Source: Dehalococcoidia bacterium (lineage in GTDB: Bacteria > Chloroflexota > Dehalococcoidia > Lucifugimonadales > UBA3495). From it: DNA of 11,447 nt. The DNA lies in assembly GCA_022823105.1 (NCBI GenBank), contig JAJDXU010000054.1, positions 1 through 11,447 of the forward strand, in the 5' to 3' direction. A model generated the notes under the pieces. The model worked only from the letters and a program-made list of their open reading frames with translations, searched no databases and was not told the origin of the DNA. Position 1 is the first letter of the stretch. Every line of letters begins with the position of its first letter. The position numbers and the translations under genes are program-made. This document shows positions 5,082 to 11,447 of this stretch, one piece after another.

Positions 5082-5990
5082 ATGACTAGTTTTTCGGACA
5101 AGTTGCTGGCGGCGAGCGAGGCGGCGCAGAGCCTGGTGTGCGTGGGTCTGGATGTTGATCCGGCGCGGATGCCTGGGCGGGTGGTTCGACAGGATCACCA
5201 CGAGCGGGGCCGGCACGGTGGGCTGGGCCGGCATGATGAGCGGGGCTGGGACGATGAGCGGGCGGTGATAGAATTCAACCGGGCCATTGTTGATGCCACG
5301 GTGGATCTGGTCTGTGCGTACAAGCCGAACATGGCGTTTTACGAGGCGTTGGGGATCCCGGGTCTGCGGGCGCTGGAGGCGACGGTGGCGCATATTCGGG
5401 ATGTTGCGCCGGACCGGGTGATCATAGCGGACGCCAAGCGGGGGGACATTGGGAACACGGTGGATGCGTATGCGTCGGCGTTGTTTGAGGTTTGGGGGTT
5501 TGACGCGGTGACGGTGAATCCTTGGGGCGGGATGGACACGGTGTCGGCGTGGCTGGGCCGGCCGGAGAAGGGAATTTTCGTGTGGTGCCGGGGATCGAAC
5601 CCGGGGGCGAGCGATATACAGGAACTGGTGACGGACGGCGGGGAGCCGGTTTACATGAGGTTGGCGCGGGATTTGTCAGAGTTGCCGGCGCAGGGCAATC
5701 TTGGCCTGGTGGTTGGCGCGACGGCTCCGGAGCAGTTGGGCGCGGTGCGTCGGGTGTGTCCGGAGGCGCCGATACTGATTCCGGGCGTTGGAGCGCAGGG
5801 CGGGGACCTGGAGGAGAGCGTGCGGAATGGTGTGGACCGGAAAGGCCGGATGGCCATCATCAACTCCGGACGGGGGATCATCTACGCGTCGTCGGGGCTG
5901 GATTACGCTGAGGCAGCGCGGAAGGCTGCGGGCGAGTTGCGGGACGGGATCAACGACACGCTGGCAGGCATGGGACTGGGATGGGGGTGA
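5082..5990 (+). CDS. pyrF: Orotidine 5'-phosphate decarboxylase, with repeat-derived insertion
   Basis: PyrF converts OMP to UMP and CO2, the last step of de novo pyrimidine synthesis. The TIM-barrel motifs of the longer group-2 enzymes are present: VCVGLDVDP (19-27), AYKPNMAFYE (79-88), the catalytic ADAKRGDIGNT (116-126), VTVNPWGG (143-150), and the phosphate-binding IPGVGAQGGD (233-242) and NSGRGI (261-266). The charged tetrad is likely Lys81, Asp117, Lys119 and Asp122. At 302 residues it is longer than the ~270 usual for the group. The excess is residues ~33-60, a Gly/Arg/His/Asp-rich stretch between strand 1 and the EFNRAI helix that coincides with repeat DNA. Catalytic residues are untouched, so the enzyme is probably active with a surface loop. 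Start is ATG at 5082, without a visible Shine-Dalgarno. No pyrimidine-biosynthesis neighbour is in the window. Confidence 0.95.
   Translation: MTSFSDKLLAASEAAQSLVCVGLDVDPARMPGRVVRQDHHERGRHGGLGRHDERGWDDERAVIEFNRAIVDATVDLVCAYKPNMAFYEALGIPGLRALEATVAHIRDVAPDRVIIADAKRGDIGNTVDAYASALFEVWGFDAVTVNPWGGMDTVSAWLGRPEKGIFVWCRGSNPGASDIQELVTDGGEPVYMRLARDLSELPAQGNLGLVVGATAPEQLGAVRRVCPEAPILIPGVGAQGGDLEESVRNGVDRKGRMAIINSGRGIIYASSGLDYAEAARKAAGELRDGINDTLAGMGLGWG
5183..5262 (+). repeat. Repeat family B, copy 3 plus short internal repeats (inside pyrF)
   Basis: Positions 5183-5207 match the larC B copy (2516-2540) at 22 of 25 bases. Here the repeat is read on its other strand and gives VVRQDHHER. It is followed by two related short units, GGCTGGG..GATGAGCGG at 5221-5243 and 5244-5262, which extend the insertion. 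The whole block corresponds to the extra PyrF residues ~33-60. Confidence 0.7.
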
Positions 5991-6044
5991 GCTTGGGCTT
6001 GGATGCGTTGTCAAAATCAGGATTTGCAAGATTCGGGGATTTTC

Positions 6045-6071
6045 TGGATTCCGGCTTTCGCCGGAATGACG
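6045..6071 (+). repeat. Repeat family A palindrome, copy 4 (intergenic)
   Basis: This is identical over 27 bp to the two copies inside larC, with stems ATTCCGGC (6048-6055) and GCCGGAAT (6060-6067). It stands 55 bp after the pyrF stop and directly abuts a 21-bp tandem repeat. It could act as an mRNA hairpin downstream of pyrF; no T-run follows. Confidence 0.9.
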
Positions 6072-6196
6072 GTTTTGGGCGTGGGGATGGCGGTTTTGGT
6101 CGTGGGGATGGCGGTTTTGAGGGCGGGGATGGCGGTTTTGGGCGCGGGTATGGGGGTTGGAGGAGCGGGTATAGCGGTTGGAGGCGCGGGCGCGGG
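6071..6196 (+). repeat. 21-bp tandem repeat (minisatellite), six copies
   Basis: Six uninterrupted 21-bp units start at 6071, 6092, 6113, 6134, 6155 and 6176. The first three are close to GGTTTTG..CG.GGGATGGC; the last three drift (GGTTTT becomes GGTTGG). The period is a multiple of three, so every frame is a heptapeptide repeat, but no frame has a good ribosome site. I treat the 280-bp stretch 5991-6270 as non-coding: it holds a weak repeat-C remnant, the A palindrome and this array. Confidence 0.85.
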
Positions 6197-6259
6197 CGAG
6201 ACTTTCGCGGGGATGGCGGCGGGGGATTTCTGATTGATGTCCGGTGGCGCACCGGGGAC

Positions 6260-6267
6260 GGAGGGGG
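6260..6267 (+). promoter_or_regulatory. Ribosome binding site of the DUF951 gene
   Basis: GGAGGGGG ends 3 nt before the ATG at 6271, and its GGAGG core is 6 nt away. This picks the ATG at 6271 over an in-frame GTG at 6244 that lacks such a site. Confidence 0.7.
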
Positions 6268-6270
6268 AAT

Positions 6271-6507
6271 ATGAGCGGGCCGCCGAGGGTTGGGGACCTG
6301 CGGCCGGGGGATATTGTCCGGCTGAAGAAGGCGCACCCGTGCGGCGGGTTTCACTGGCTGGTGAACCGGGTGGGCGGCGACATCGGGTTGCGGTGCCAGA
6401 CGTGCGACCATCACATCATGATTCCCCGGTTCCGGATTGACCGGAGGATTCGGGAGATTGTGAGGGCGGTCCCGGACGGCGGCGACGGTCGCGAGGATGC
6501 GGGGTAG
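6271..6507 (+). CDS. DUF951 family small protein (YyzM-like)
   Basis: This 78-residue protein matches the DUF951 family known from Firmicutes and Chloroflexota. It has GDIVRLKKAHPCG (13-25), then a WLVNRVGGDIGLRC stretch, then CQTCDHHIMIPR (42-53). Cys24, Cys42 and Cys45 with nearby His residues suggest a small zinc- or nucleic-acid-binding beta-barrel, but no biochemical function is established for the family as far as I know. The last ~12 residues are a Gly/Asp/Arg tail. It has the clearest ribosome site in the window. It is co-oriented with pyrF (280 bp upstream) and the MFS gene (about 100 bp downstream). The gap 6508-6609 shows no gene and no terminator that I can support. Confidence 0.85.
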   Translation: MSGPPRVGDLRPGDIVRLKKAHPCGGFHWLVNRVGGDIGLRCQTCDHHIMIPRFRIDRRIREIVRAVPDGGDGREDAG

Positions 6508-6609
6508 AGCGGACGCCGGAGTCTGCGCGCGGATGTGTCATCGTGGGGACGATCCGCCTCACCCGGACTCTCTTCCGGCGGGAGAGACGGAGTTATATGA
6601 TGCCGGGGT

Positions 6610-7905
6610 GTGCGCCGGCGAGCCGAACCGGTGAGGCGCGGCGGCATACGAGAGGCGGTGGGAGGTCGCTACCGGGGCGTGTCGCTGCTGTGCGTGGTGG
6701 TGGCGCTGAACAGTTTTGGACTGGGGGCGATCGCGCCGGTGCTGCCGCTGTTCCTGGAGCAGGAGTACGGGGTCAGCGCGGCGGAGATCGGCATCACCAT
6801 CGGGTTGTTCGGAGCGGGCCGGCTGGTGACGAGCCTGCCGGCGGGGTACCTGGCGCAGCGGTACGGACGCAAAAGCGTGCTGGGCCTGGGAGCGGCGATC
6901 AACCTGCTGGGCGCGGCGATGGTGTCGGTGTCGTTCAGCTACGCGTGGCTGACGGGATGGCGGTTTGTGTCGGGATTCGGGGGCAGCATCTTCCTGACGG
7001 TGGCGACGCTGTTTCTGCGGGACGAGGCGACGCCCGAGACGAGGGGGCGGCTGCTGAGTTTGCAGGAGTTGAGCATCCTGGCGGGCCAGATTGTGGGGCC
7101 CGTGATGGGAGGATACCTGGGGGACATCTTCGGGCTGCGGTCGGCGCTGTTTGCGCAGGCGGGGTTGATGGCGGCTTCGCTGGTGGTGATCGTGGTTGCG
7201 CTGCCGGAATCGAGGTGGAGGGAGGAGGCGAGGACGCGGCGGCGGACAGAGAGTTCCCCCTCACCCCTGCCCTCTCCCACCGGGGGAGAGGGAGCCTTTG
7301 CCAGACAGCATCAACGGGGGGCGATGTGGCGGCTGATGCTGAGCCCGGCGTTCATATTCGTGGGGTTGTTCGCGCTGATGATTGTGGCGAACCGGCAGGG
7401 GGCGCGGTTCAGTGTGATGCCGCTGTTCGGGCGGGCGAAGGGGTTTGAGCCGGGGGACCTGGGATTGTGGATCAGCGTTACGCACGTGCCGCAGTTTTTC
7501 ACGACGCTGGCGTCCGGTTACCTTTCCGACCGGTTTGGACGCAAAACGCCGATCATCCCGTCGATTGCGCTGATGTGCCTGGGGATCGCGGCGTTCATCG
7601 GGGCCGGGAACCTTTGGCAACTGTTGCTGTCGGGGGCGCTGCTGGGGATGGGAGAAGGGCTGGGGAGCCCGGCGAGCACGGTGTTCTTTGCGGACATCGC
7701 GCCGGCCGGGATGGAGGGCGTCACTATCGGGCTGCTGCGGACGTTTGGAGGAGTGGGCACCATCGTCGGGGCGCTGGCGCTGGGCGCGATTGCGGACGCG
7801 GCCGGGTTTTCGTGGTCGCTGTGGGTGGACGCGGCCGTACTGGCTGCGGCCGGCCTGGGGCTGATGATCTTCGTGCGGGAGACCCACCGGACGCGCCGGG
7901 GATAG
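6610..7905 (+). CDS. MFS transporter, 12 transmembrane segments, with repeat in central loop
   Basis: This 431-residue inner-membrane protein is a secondary transporter of the major facilitator superfamily, probably a drug or small-molecule exporter; the substrate cannot be read from sequence. Motif A occurs in both halves: GYLAQRYGRKS (79-89) and GYLSDRFGRKTP (303-314). Hydrophobic segments run at about 23-48, 58-80, 90-110, 113-136, 153-170, 177-198, then 243-262, 283-302, 314-330, 335-358, 370-395 and 402-422. The central cytoplasmic loop (about 200-240) contains a repeat-encoded Pro/Ser/Gly stretch at ~215-230. Start is uncertain: GTG 6610 gives a sensible N-terminus but lacks a well-spaced ribosome site; in-frame GTGs at 6631 and 6658 are alternatives. 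A good GGAG at 6589-6592 instead points to out-of-frame ATGs at 6597/6600. It is convergent with the surface-protein gene, 22 bp apart. Confidence 0.9.
   Translation: MRRRAEPVRRGGIREAVGGRYRGVSLLCVVVALNSFGLGAIAPVLPLFLEQEYGVSAAEIGITIGLFGAGRLVTSLPAGYLAQRYGRKSVLGLGAAINLLGAAMVSVSFSYAWLTGWRFVSGFGGSIFLTVATLFLRDEATPETRGRLLSLQELSILAGQIVGPVMGGYLGDIFGLRSALFAQAGLMAASLVVIVVALPESRWREEARTRRRTESSPSPLPSPTGGEGAFARQHQRGAMWRLMLSPAFIFVGLFALMIVANRQGARFSVMPLFGRAKGFEPGDLGLWISVTHVPQFFTTLASGYLSDRFGRKTPIIPSIALMCLGIAAFIGAGNLWQLLLSGALLGMGEGLGSPASTVFFADIAPAGMEGVTIGLLRTFGGVGTIVGALALGAIADAAGFSWSLWVDAAVLAAAGLGLMIFVRETHRTRRG
7256..7295 (+). repeat. Palindromic repeat family F inside the MFS gene
   Basis: The hairpin CCCTCTCCC (7270-7278), loop ACCGG, GGGAGAGGG (7284-7292) is preceded by CCCCCTCACCCCTG. 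I recognise this as a dispersed bacterial repeat that is usually intergenic. Here it is read in frame as PSPLPSPTGGEG in the loop between transmembrane segments 6 and 7. The encoded piece would be an exposed, flexible linker. Confidence 0.8.
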
Positions 7906-7927
7906 CCTGCTCCAATTATCCGGCGGC

Positions 7928-10489
7928 TTATGCGGCTGTGTTATTGGTGTTTTCCTCCTCGGCTTCCGTCGCCTGTTGTTGGTCGGCGCGGCGGCGGGCC
8001 AGCAACAGGAGAACGGCGGCGGCGATGGCGGCCAACGCGATGACGCTTACGGCGATCAGCAGGATCAACAGCAGCGTGGTGTCGGCATCGATGAAACCGC
8101 CACCCCGGTCAACGGAGCCGCCAGTGGCGGGGTCGGGGGTAGGGGTGGCGATGGCGGCCATGACGGCGCTGATGATGGCGTCGCGGTCGATGGTCGGCGG
8201 CGGTACGGGGGTGTCGGTGGGAGCCGGAGTGGGCGTCGGGGTTGGGGTTTGAGTTGGCGTGGGCGTGGGACTGGGCGTTGGGGTGGGAGTAGGTACGGGG
8301 GTGGCGGTAGGTATGGGTGTTGCCGTGGGGACCGGAGTCGGCGTGGGCGTTGGAGTGGGCAAAGGCGTTTGGGTTGGCACGGGGGTAGGCGTGGGATGAT
8401 GCCCAGACAGCATGGTTACGGTGGAGTAAATCCCGGGTACAAGGTTGGATCCCTGGTACAGTTCCAGGAAGATGATGGCTTCGCCGCCGCCGAAGGAGTA
8501 GGGTTCGAAATCCGGGAAAGTGGTGCGGGCGGTAAAAGAGCCGTTGCCGTCGGAATTGAAGGTAGTGGAGCCGTTGAAGGTGAAGTAGGGGCCGTTGCGG
8601 ATGCGGACTCCATAGCCGCCAATGTACCGGTCCAGGCCGGTTACGGTTACGGTGGCCGGGGTATTGATACGAACGACCGAGGGGTTAACCGCGATGCCCA
8701 CGGAGGCGGCCCTGATGTCGAGGTCGGCGGTGAGTTCCCTGAGGCGGTAGTTGTCGATGTAGATCTCCAGGCGGATACGCTGACCGGGATCGAGCCGGCC
8801 GGTATTATCGTATTCGTACTGCCAGCGACCGTCTGAGGAAGGATAGACGGTGCCGGCGCGGCGGCCGTTGACGTGGATTTCAACGTTGGGAACGCTGTAG
8901 TAGTCGGGGCGTTCCGGCGGGAAATTTTCGCCGCGTATCAGCAGGGATTCGCCCCGGTTGATTACGCCACGGTCGGGCTGAAACGTGACGCGCGGGACGG
9001 CGATGGGGACGTCGGCGGTGGCTTTGACGCCTTCATCGTCGGTGATTTCCAGTTCCAGATGGTCGCCGGGTTCGAGGTCGATCACTTTGTCGATAAGTTC
9101 GCGGGAAATTTCCCCGCTGGGGTCTGCCAACAGGATGGTGGCATCGAAGCGGCCGCCGCTGCGGATTGGGACGCAAGCGGAACGGTCGCGGGAATTGTCA
9201 AGCAGGGCAACGTCAACACCGTCCAGGCGGGCGCGGCAGACTTCGGAGCCGGCCAATTGCTGGGCGGAGACGAGCAAAGTTTGGCCCAAGCCCGCGCCAT
9301 CACCAACAACCCTGACCGTAAGTTCGGCGTTGGAGATGGTGACGCGGGTGGTGGCGCTGTCGCCATCATTGAACTCGGCGCGTATCGTTACGGTTCCGGA
9401 TTGCGAGGGCGGCAGGGTGACGAACAGGTTATCGGACGAGGTGCGCCACTGGGCGGTGCGCCCGGCGACGTAAACGGTGCGGATGCCCGGGTTGCCGCCG
9501 ACGATGCGCAGCCTGACTTCTTCACCGGGGCTGACAGCATCGCTGCCGGAGATGATGAGTCCGGTGGCGACGGTGACGCTGATGGAGCCGGTGAGGCTGC
9601 GGCCAGCGCCGTCCCGGGCGCAGATCTGGTACCTGCCGGCGCTGCGGAACTTGCCGGTGTCGATGAATACCTCGGAAGTAAAACGGTAGTCGGATCCGAT
9701 GGTGGCCGACGCGATGTCGCGCCAATCGCTGACGTCGGAGGAACTGCAAGCACTGGACCCGCCCTGCCGGTTGGCGAACAGATTGACGGTGACACCCCTG
9801 GTGAAGCCGATGCCGGTAAAGGTGACGGTTTCGCCATAGTTGATGGTCTCATCATCATCGGCGTCAACCACGAGGGTGGGATCCACGCGGAGGGGGAAGG
9901 TCAGCTTTTCGCCGCTATCCCACTGGACGGAGACGGTGTAGGTTTCGTCTTCGGGCGGCGGGTAGTCGGGAAGGCGGAGGTCGTTAAGCGTGATGCGGAC
10001 GGCGGCCAGGTTGACCTCATCGCAATTGACACGAGTACCGTAGAATTGCCAATCATTGCAACCGGGCAGCGTGATTTCATGGGGTTCGCCGTCACCTTGA
10101 TAGTAGTCCATCCAATTGGGCTGGTAGCGAGAGCCGGCGCGGAGGACGATGTCGTCCTCGTCATAGCTTGAGGGTACGTTCAACTCCTCAGGCAGTTCAA
10201 TGGTGATTTCGTCGGTTGGCATTCCGGGGGTACAGTCGCGGTCGCCGTTGGCGTCGGTAAAGGTCAGTTCGAGATCGACCGAAGCGCCGGGAGTGTAGTC
10301 CTCGTCCTGGTCGATGACGAGGATGGCGCAGTCGGCCGGCTGGGATTGGCCCACGATTGAGGCTGCCGCGTGGTTTTCGGAGATGGTCGAAACAGCCAGG
10401 GCGGCGGCGGCCAGGACGAGGCCGGCCAATACCGTCAGCCACGGCCACAGGCGGGAGCGAGCAGGGGGGTTATGGAGGTTGAATGGCAT
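7928..10489 (-). CDS. Secreted, membrane-anchored multi-domain surface protein with Pro-Thr stalk
   Basis: This 853-residue protein is not assigned to a named family. It has an N-terminal signal or anchor helix (residues ~15-36), then about 650 residues of beta-rich sequence that looks like tandem Ig-like/IPT-like sandwiches, with domain starts near 203, 311, 390, 500 and 598 (for example INYGETVTFTGIGF and INRGESLLIRGENF). Eight cysteines (54, 86, 144, 156, 248, 290, 418, 439) suggest disulfides outside the cell. A stalk of about 64 residues rich in Pro-Thr (699-762) precedes a second hydrophobic helix (805-831) and a short Arg-rich then acidic tail that should be cytoplasmic. The layout suggests an adhesin, envelope or sensing protein held off the membrane by a rigid, possibly glycosylated stalk. 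Its start follows the stop of an upstream MFS gene by 3 bp, so co-transcription is likely. No enzymatic motif is seen. Confidence 0.85.
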   Translation of the reverse strand: MPFNLHNPPARSRLWPWLTVLAGLVLAAAALAVSTISENHAAASIVGQSQPADCAILVIDQDEDYTPGASVDLELTFTDANGDRDCTPGMPTDEITIELPEELNVPSSYDEDDIVLRAGSRYQPNWMDYYQGDGEPHEITLPGCNDWQFYGTRVNCDEVNLAAVRITLNDLRLPDYPPPEDETYTVSVQWDSGEKLTFPLRVDPTLVVDADDDETINYGETVTFTGIGFTRGVTVNLFANRQGGSSACSSSDVSDWRDIASATIGSDYRFTSEVFIDTGKFRSAGRYQICARDGAGRSLTGSISVTVATGLIISGSDAVSPGEEVRLRIVGGNPGIRTVYVAGRTAQWRTSSDNLFVTLPPSQSGTVTIRAEFNDGDSATTRVTISNAELTVRVVGDGAGLGQTLLVSAQQLAGSEVCRARLDGVDVALLDNSRDRSACVPIRSGGRFDATILLADPSGEISRELIDKVIDLEPGDHLELEITDDEGVKATADVPIAVPRVTFQPDRGVINRGESLLIRGENFPPERPDYYSVPNVEIHVNGRRAGTVYPSSDGRWQYEYDNTGRLDPGQRIRLEIYIDNYRLRELTADLDIRAASVGIAVNPSVVRINTPATVTVTGLDRYIGGYGVRIRNGPYFTFNGSTTFNSDGNGSFTARTTFPDFEPYSFGGGEAIIFLELYQGSNLVPGIYSTVTMLSGHHPTPTPVPTQTPLPTPTPTPTPVPTATPIPTATPVPTPTPTPSPTPTPTQTPTPTPTPAPTDTPVPPPTIDRDAIISAVMAAIATPTPDPATGGSVDRGGGFIDADTTLLLILLIAVSVIALAAIAAAVLLLLARRRADQQQATEAEEENTNNTAA
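8195..8395 (-). repeat. Pro-Thr stalk low-complexity DNA
   Basis: This coding low-complexity tract specifies the Pro-Thr stalk of the surface protein (residues ~699-765). It is built from imperfect 6- and 12-bp units that encode PT, PV, PI and AT steps. The + strand is dense in runs of three or more G. Such tracts commonly vary in length between strains through slippage. Confidence 0.8.
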
Positions 10490-10492
10490 GAG

Positions 10493-11447
10493 TTAAAAAT
10501 CCGGTTGCTGCAATTTGGCAGGGTGGTCGAGGCGGACCTTGAGGACCGAGGCGGCCCCGATGATGAACAAAAGGGAACTGGCGGCGAGCAGGGCGGTGTA
10601 GCCATAGCCGGGGCCGAACCAGACGGTGACCAGGTCCGGCAGGGGGCCGATGGCCTTGGCGCCGGCGGCGCCGACCAGTGTACCCAGATTCACGATGCCC
10701 ATGTGCTGGGCTTCGCGACCGGAAGTGCCGAGATCGTTGGCCATGGCCCAGTGGCAGGGGAGGATCATGCCGACCGCGCCGCCGATGACGCTGGCGACCA
10801 CGACCGCCATGAAATATGAACTGACCCACATCATGGTGATGGTGGCGGCCACGGCGATCACGACGCCGACGCACAGGACGGGTTTGCGCCCGACGCGGTC
10901 GGACAGCCATCCGGCGGGGTAGGTGGTGAGCACGAGAGCGCCGCCGATGCCGATGATGGCCAATCCGAGGGCCTGGGCCGGGTTGTCCACCTGGACCTTG
11001 TCGCGCAGGAAGAAGAGGCCGAAGGTGGTGAAGATCATCACGGCGGCCATGATAGCGCCCCGGGAAACGACAAACCATGCGAGGTCGGGATGGAGGCGGG
11101 CCATGCTGGTGGATTCGGGAAAGGTCATGGCGGCGCGCTGGAAGGCGGCGGCGACGGCCCCGCCGGCCCGGCGCATGCGGCCGAAAATGGTGAAAGCGCT
11201 GGTGGCGGAGGTAATGAGGAGCACGCCGGCGGACATGGCGAGGGCGGCCCACAGCCAATGGGCGGCGTCGGGCCGGGAGTAGTGGCCGACCAACAAGGCG
11301 GCGATGCAAAGCATGCTGGCGCCGCCCATGGCTTCCAGCAGCGTCTTGATGGAAGCGGACGCGCCCATGCGGTTGGCGGGGACCAGTTCGCGGACGCTGG
11401 CGAGATATGGAGAGTAGCCGATGCCGGAGTTGATCTGGATGAACATC
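10493..11447 (-). CDS. MFS transporter, partial (N-terminus beyond the window)
   Basis: The 317 visible residues are the C-terminal part of a major facilitator superfamily transporter. The frame runs off the right edge, and the Met at 11446 is probably internal because about four N-terminal helices are missing. Visible are a YLASVRELVPANRMGASAS segment like the helix 4-5 loop of sugar/GPH- or SLC45-type carriers, a central loop (about 90-122), and the motif-A-like AGWLSDRVGRKPV (178-190). Roughly eight hydrophobic segments follow one another. The substrate is unknown; a link to sugar or glycoside uptake is only suggested by the resemblance. The stop codon is 3 bp before the start of the surface-protein gene. 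It shows no close similarity by eye to the other MFS protein in the window. Confidence 0.85.
   Translation of the reverse strand, partial: MFIQINSGIGYSPYLASVRELVPANRMGASASIKTLLEAMGGASMLCIAALLVGHYSRPDAAHWLWAALAMSAGVLLITSATSAFTIFGRMRRAGGAVAAAFQRAAMTFPESTSMARLHPDLAWFVVSRGAIMAAVMIFTTFGLFFLRDKVQVDNPAQALGLAIIGIGGALVLTTYPAGWLSDRVGRKPVLCVGVVIAVAATITMMWVSSYFMAVVVASVIGGAVGMILPCHWAMANDLGTSGREAQHMGIVNLGTLVGAAGAKAIGPLPDLVTVWFGPGYGYTALLAASSLLFIIGAASVLKVRLDHPAKLQQPDF

Noticed and set aside
4581..5393. 270-codon minus strand frame across the VOC gene and the start of pyrF
   Set aside because: It is Arg/Pro/His-rich antisense sequence running through two recognisable genes and repeats C and B.
6071..6196. 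Tandem repeat as a CRISPR array
   Set aside because: Units are 21 bp and directly abut with no unique spacers; no cas genes are present.
6003..6233. 76-codon + strand frame rich in Gly, Ala, Val and Met as a small membrane protein
   Set aside because: It begins with the standard spurious translation of repeat A (WIPAFAGMT) and continues as the 21-bp array. There is no ribosome site, and other frames are equally open.
7270..7292. Hairpin as a transcription terminator
   Set aside because: It lies in the middle of the MFS coding frame, lacks a T-run, and the second half of the transporter follows in frame.
7906..7927. Bidirectional terminator between the convergent MFS and surface-protein genes
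   Set aside because: The 22-bp gap has no stable inverted repeat or T-run that I can see.
8873..10171. 432-codon + strand frame opposite the surface protein
   Set aside because: It lacks a ribosome site or domain and is Gly/Ala/Asp-rich. The minus-strand protein has a signal helix, stalk and anchor in order, so this is a shadow.

Overview
The window reads as one high-GC bacterial chromosome segment, most likely from a Chloroflexota lineage such as Dehalococcoidia or SAR202. That is an inference from four things: a group-2 type PyrF, a DUF951 protein, a surface protein with a long Pro-Thr 'PTPTPVPTATP'-style stalk, and a high load of short dispersed repeats. No rRNA, tRNA, CRISPR array, transposase or phage gene is visible.

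Layout. (1) 42-2029, + strand: a two-gene operon of an ABC/AAA-type ATPase and an HNH nuclease joined by a TGATG stop/start overlap. This is the architecture of a Septu-type (PtuA/PtuB) anti-phage system. (2) 2026-4559, - strand: larE then larC, which make the nickel-pincer nucleotide cofactor; larB and any NPN-dependent racemase are not in the window. (3) 4644-6507, + strand: a small VOC-fold protein, pyrF (OMP decarboxylase) and a DUF951 protein. (4) 6610-7905, + strand: a 12-helix MFS transporter. (5) 7928-11447, - strand: a partial second MFS transporter followed 3 bp later by a large secreted, membrane-anchored beta-sandwich protein.

The most unusual thing is not a gene. At least seven unrelated short repeat families, most of them palindromic, occur between 2.5 and 7.3 kb. 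They fill intergenic gaps and also sit in frame inside three conserved genes: larC (about 83 extra codons at the boundary between its two domains), pyrF (about 28 extra codons after the first beta strand) and the MFS transporter (about 18 codons in the central loop). One repeat supplies the stop codon of larE. One family is read on one strand in larC and on the other in pyrF, so the same DNA gives unrelated peptides. This resembles the Rickettsia palindromic elements that insert in frame into proteins, but with several different families in one small region. A 30-bp repeat also lies in three gene-start intergenic gaps, and a six-copy 21-bp minisatellite follows pyrF.

How the genes relate: the ATPase and HNH protein should act together in defence; LarE and LarC act in sequence in one pathway; the surface protein and second transporter are probably co-transcribed. 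The VOC-pyrF-DUF951-MFS run is co-oriented, but repeat-filled gaps separate the genes and it need not be one operon.
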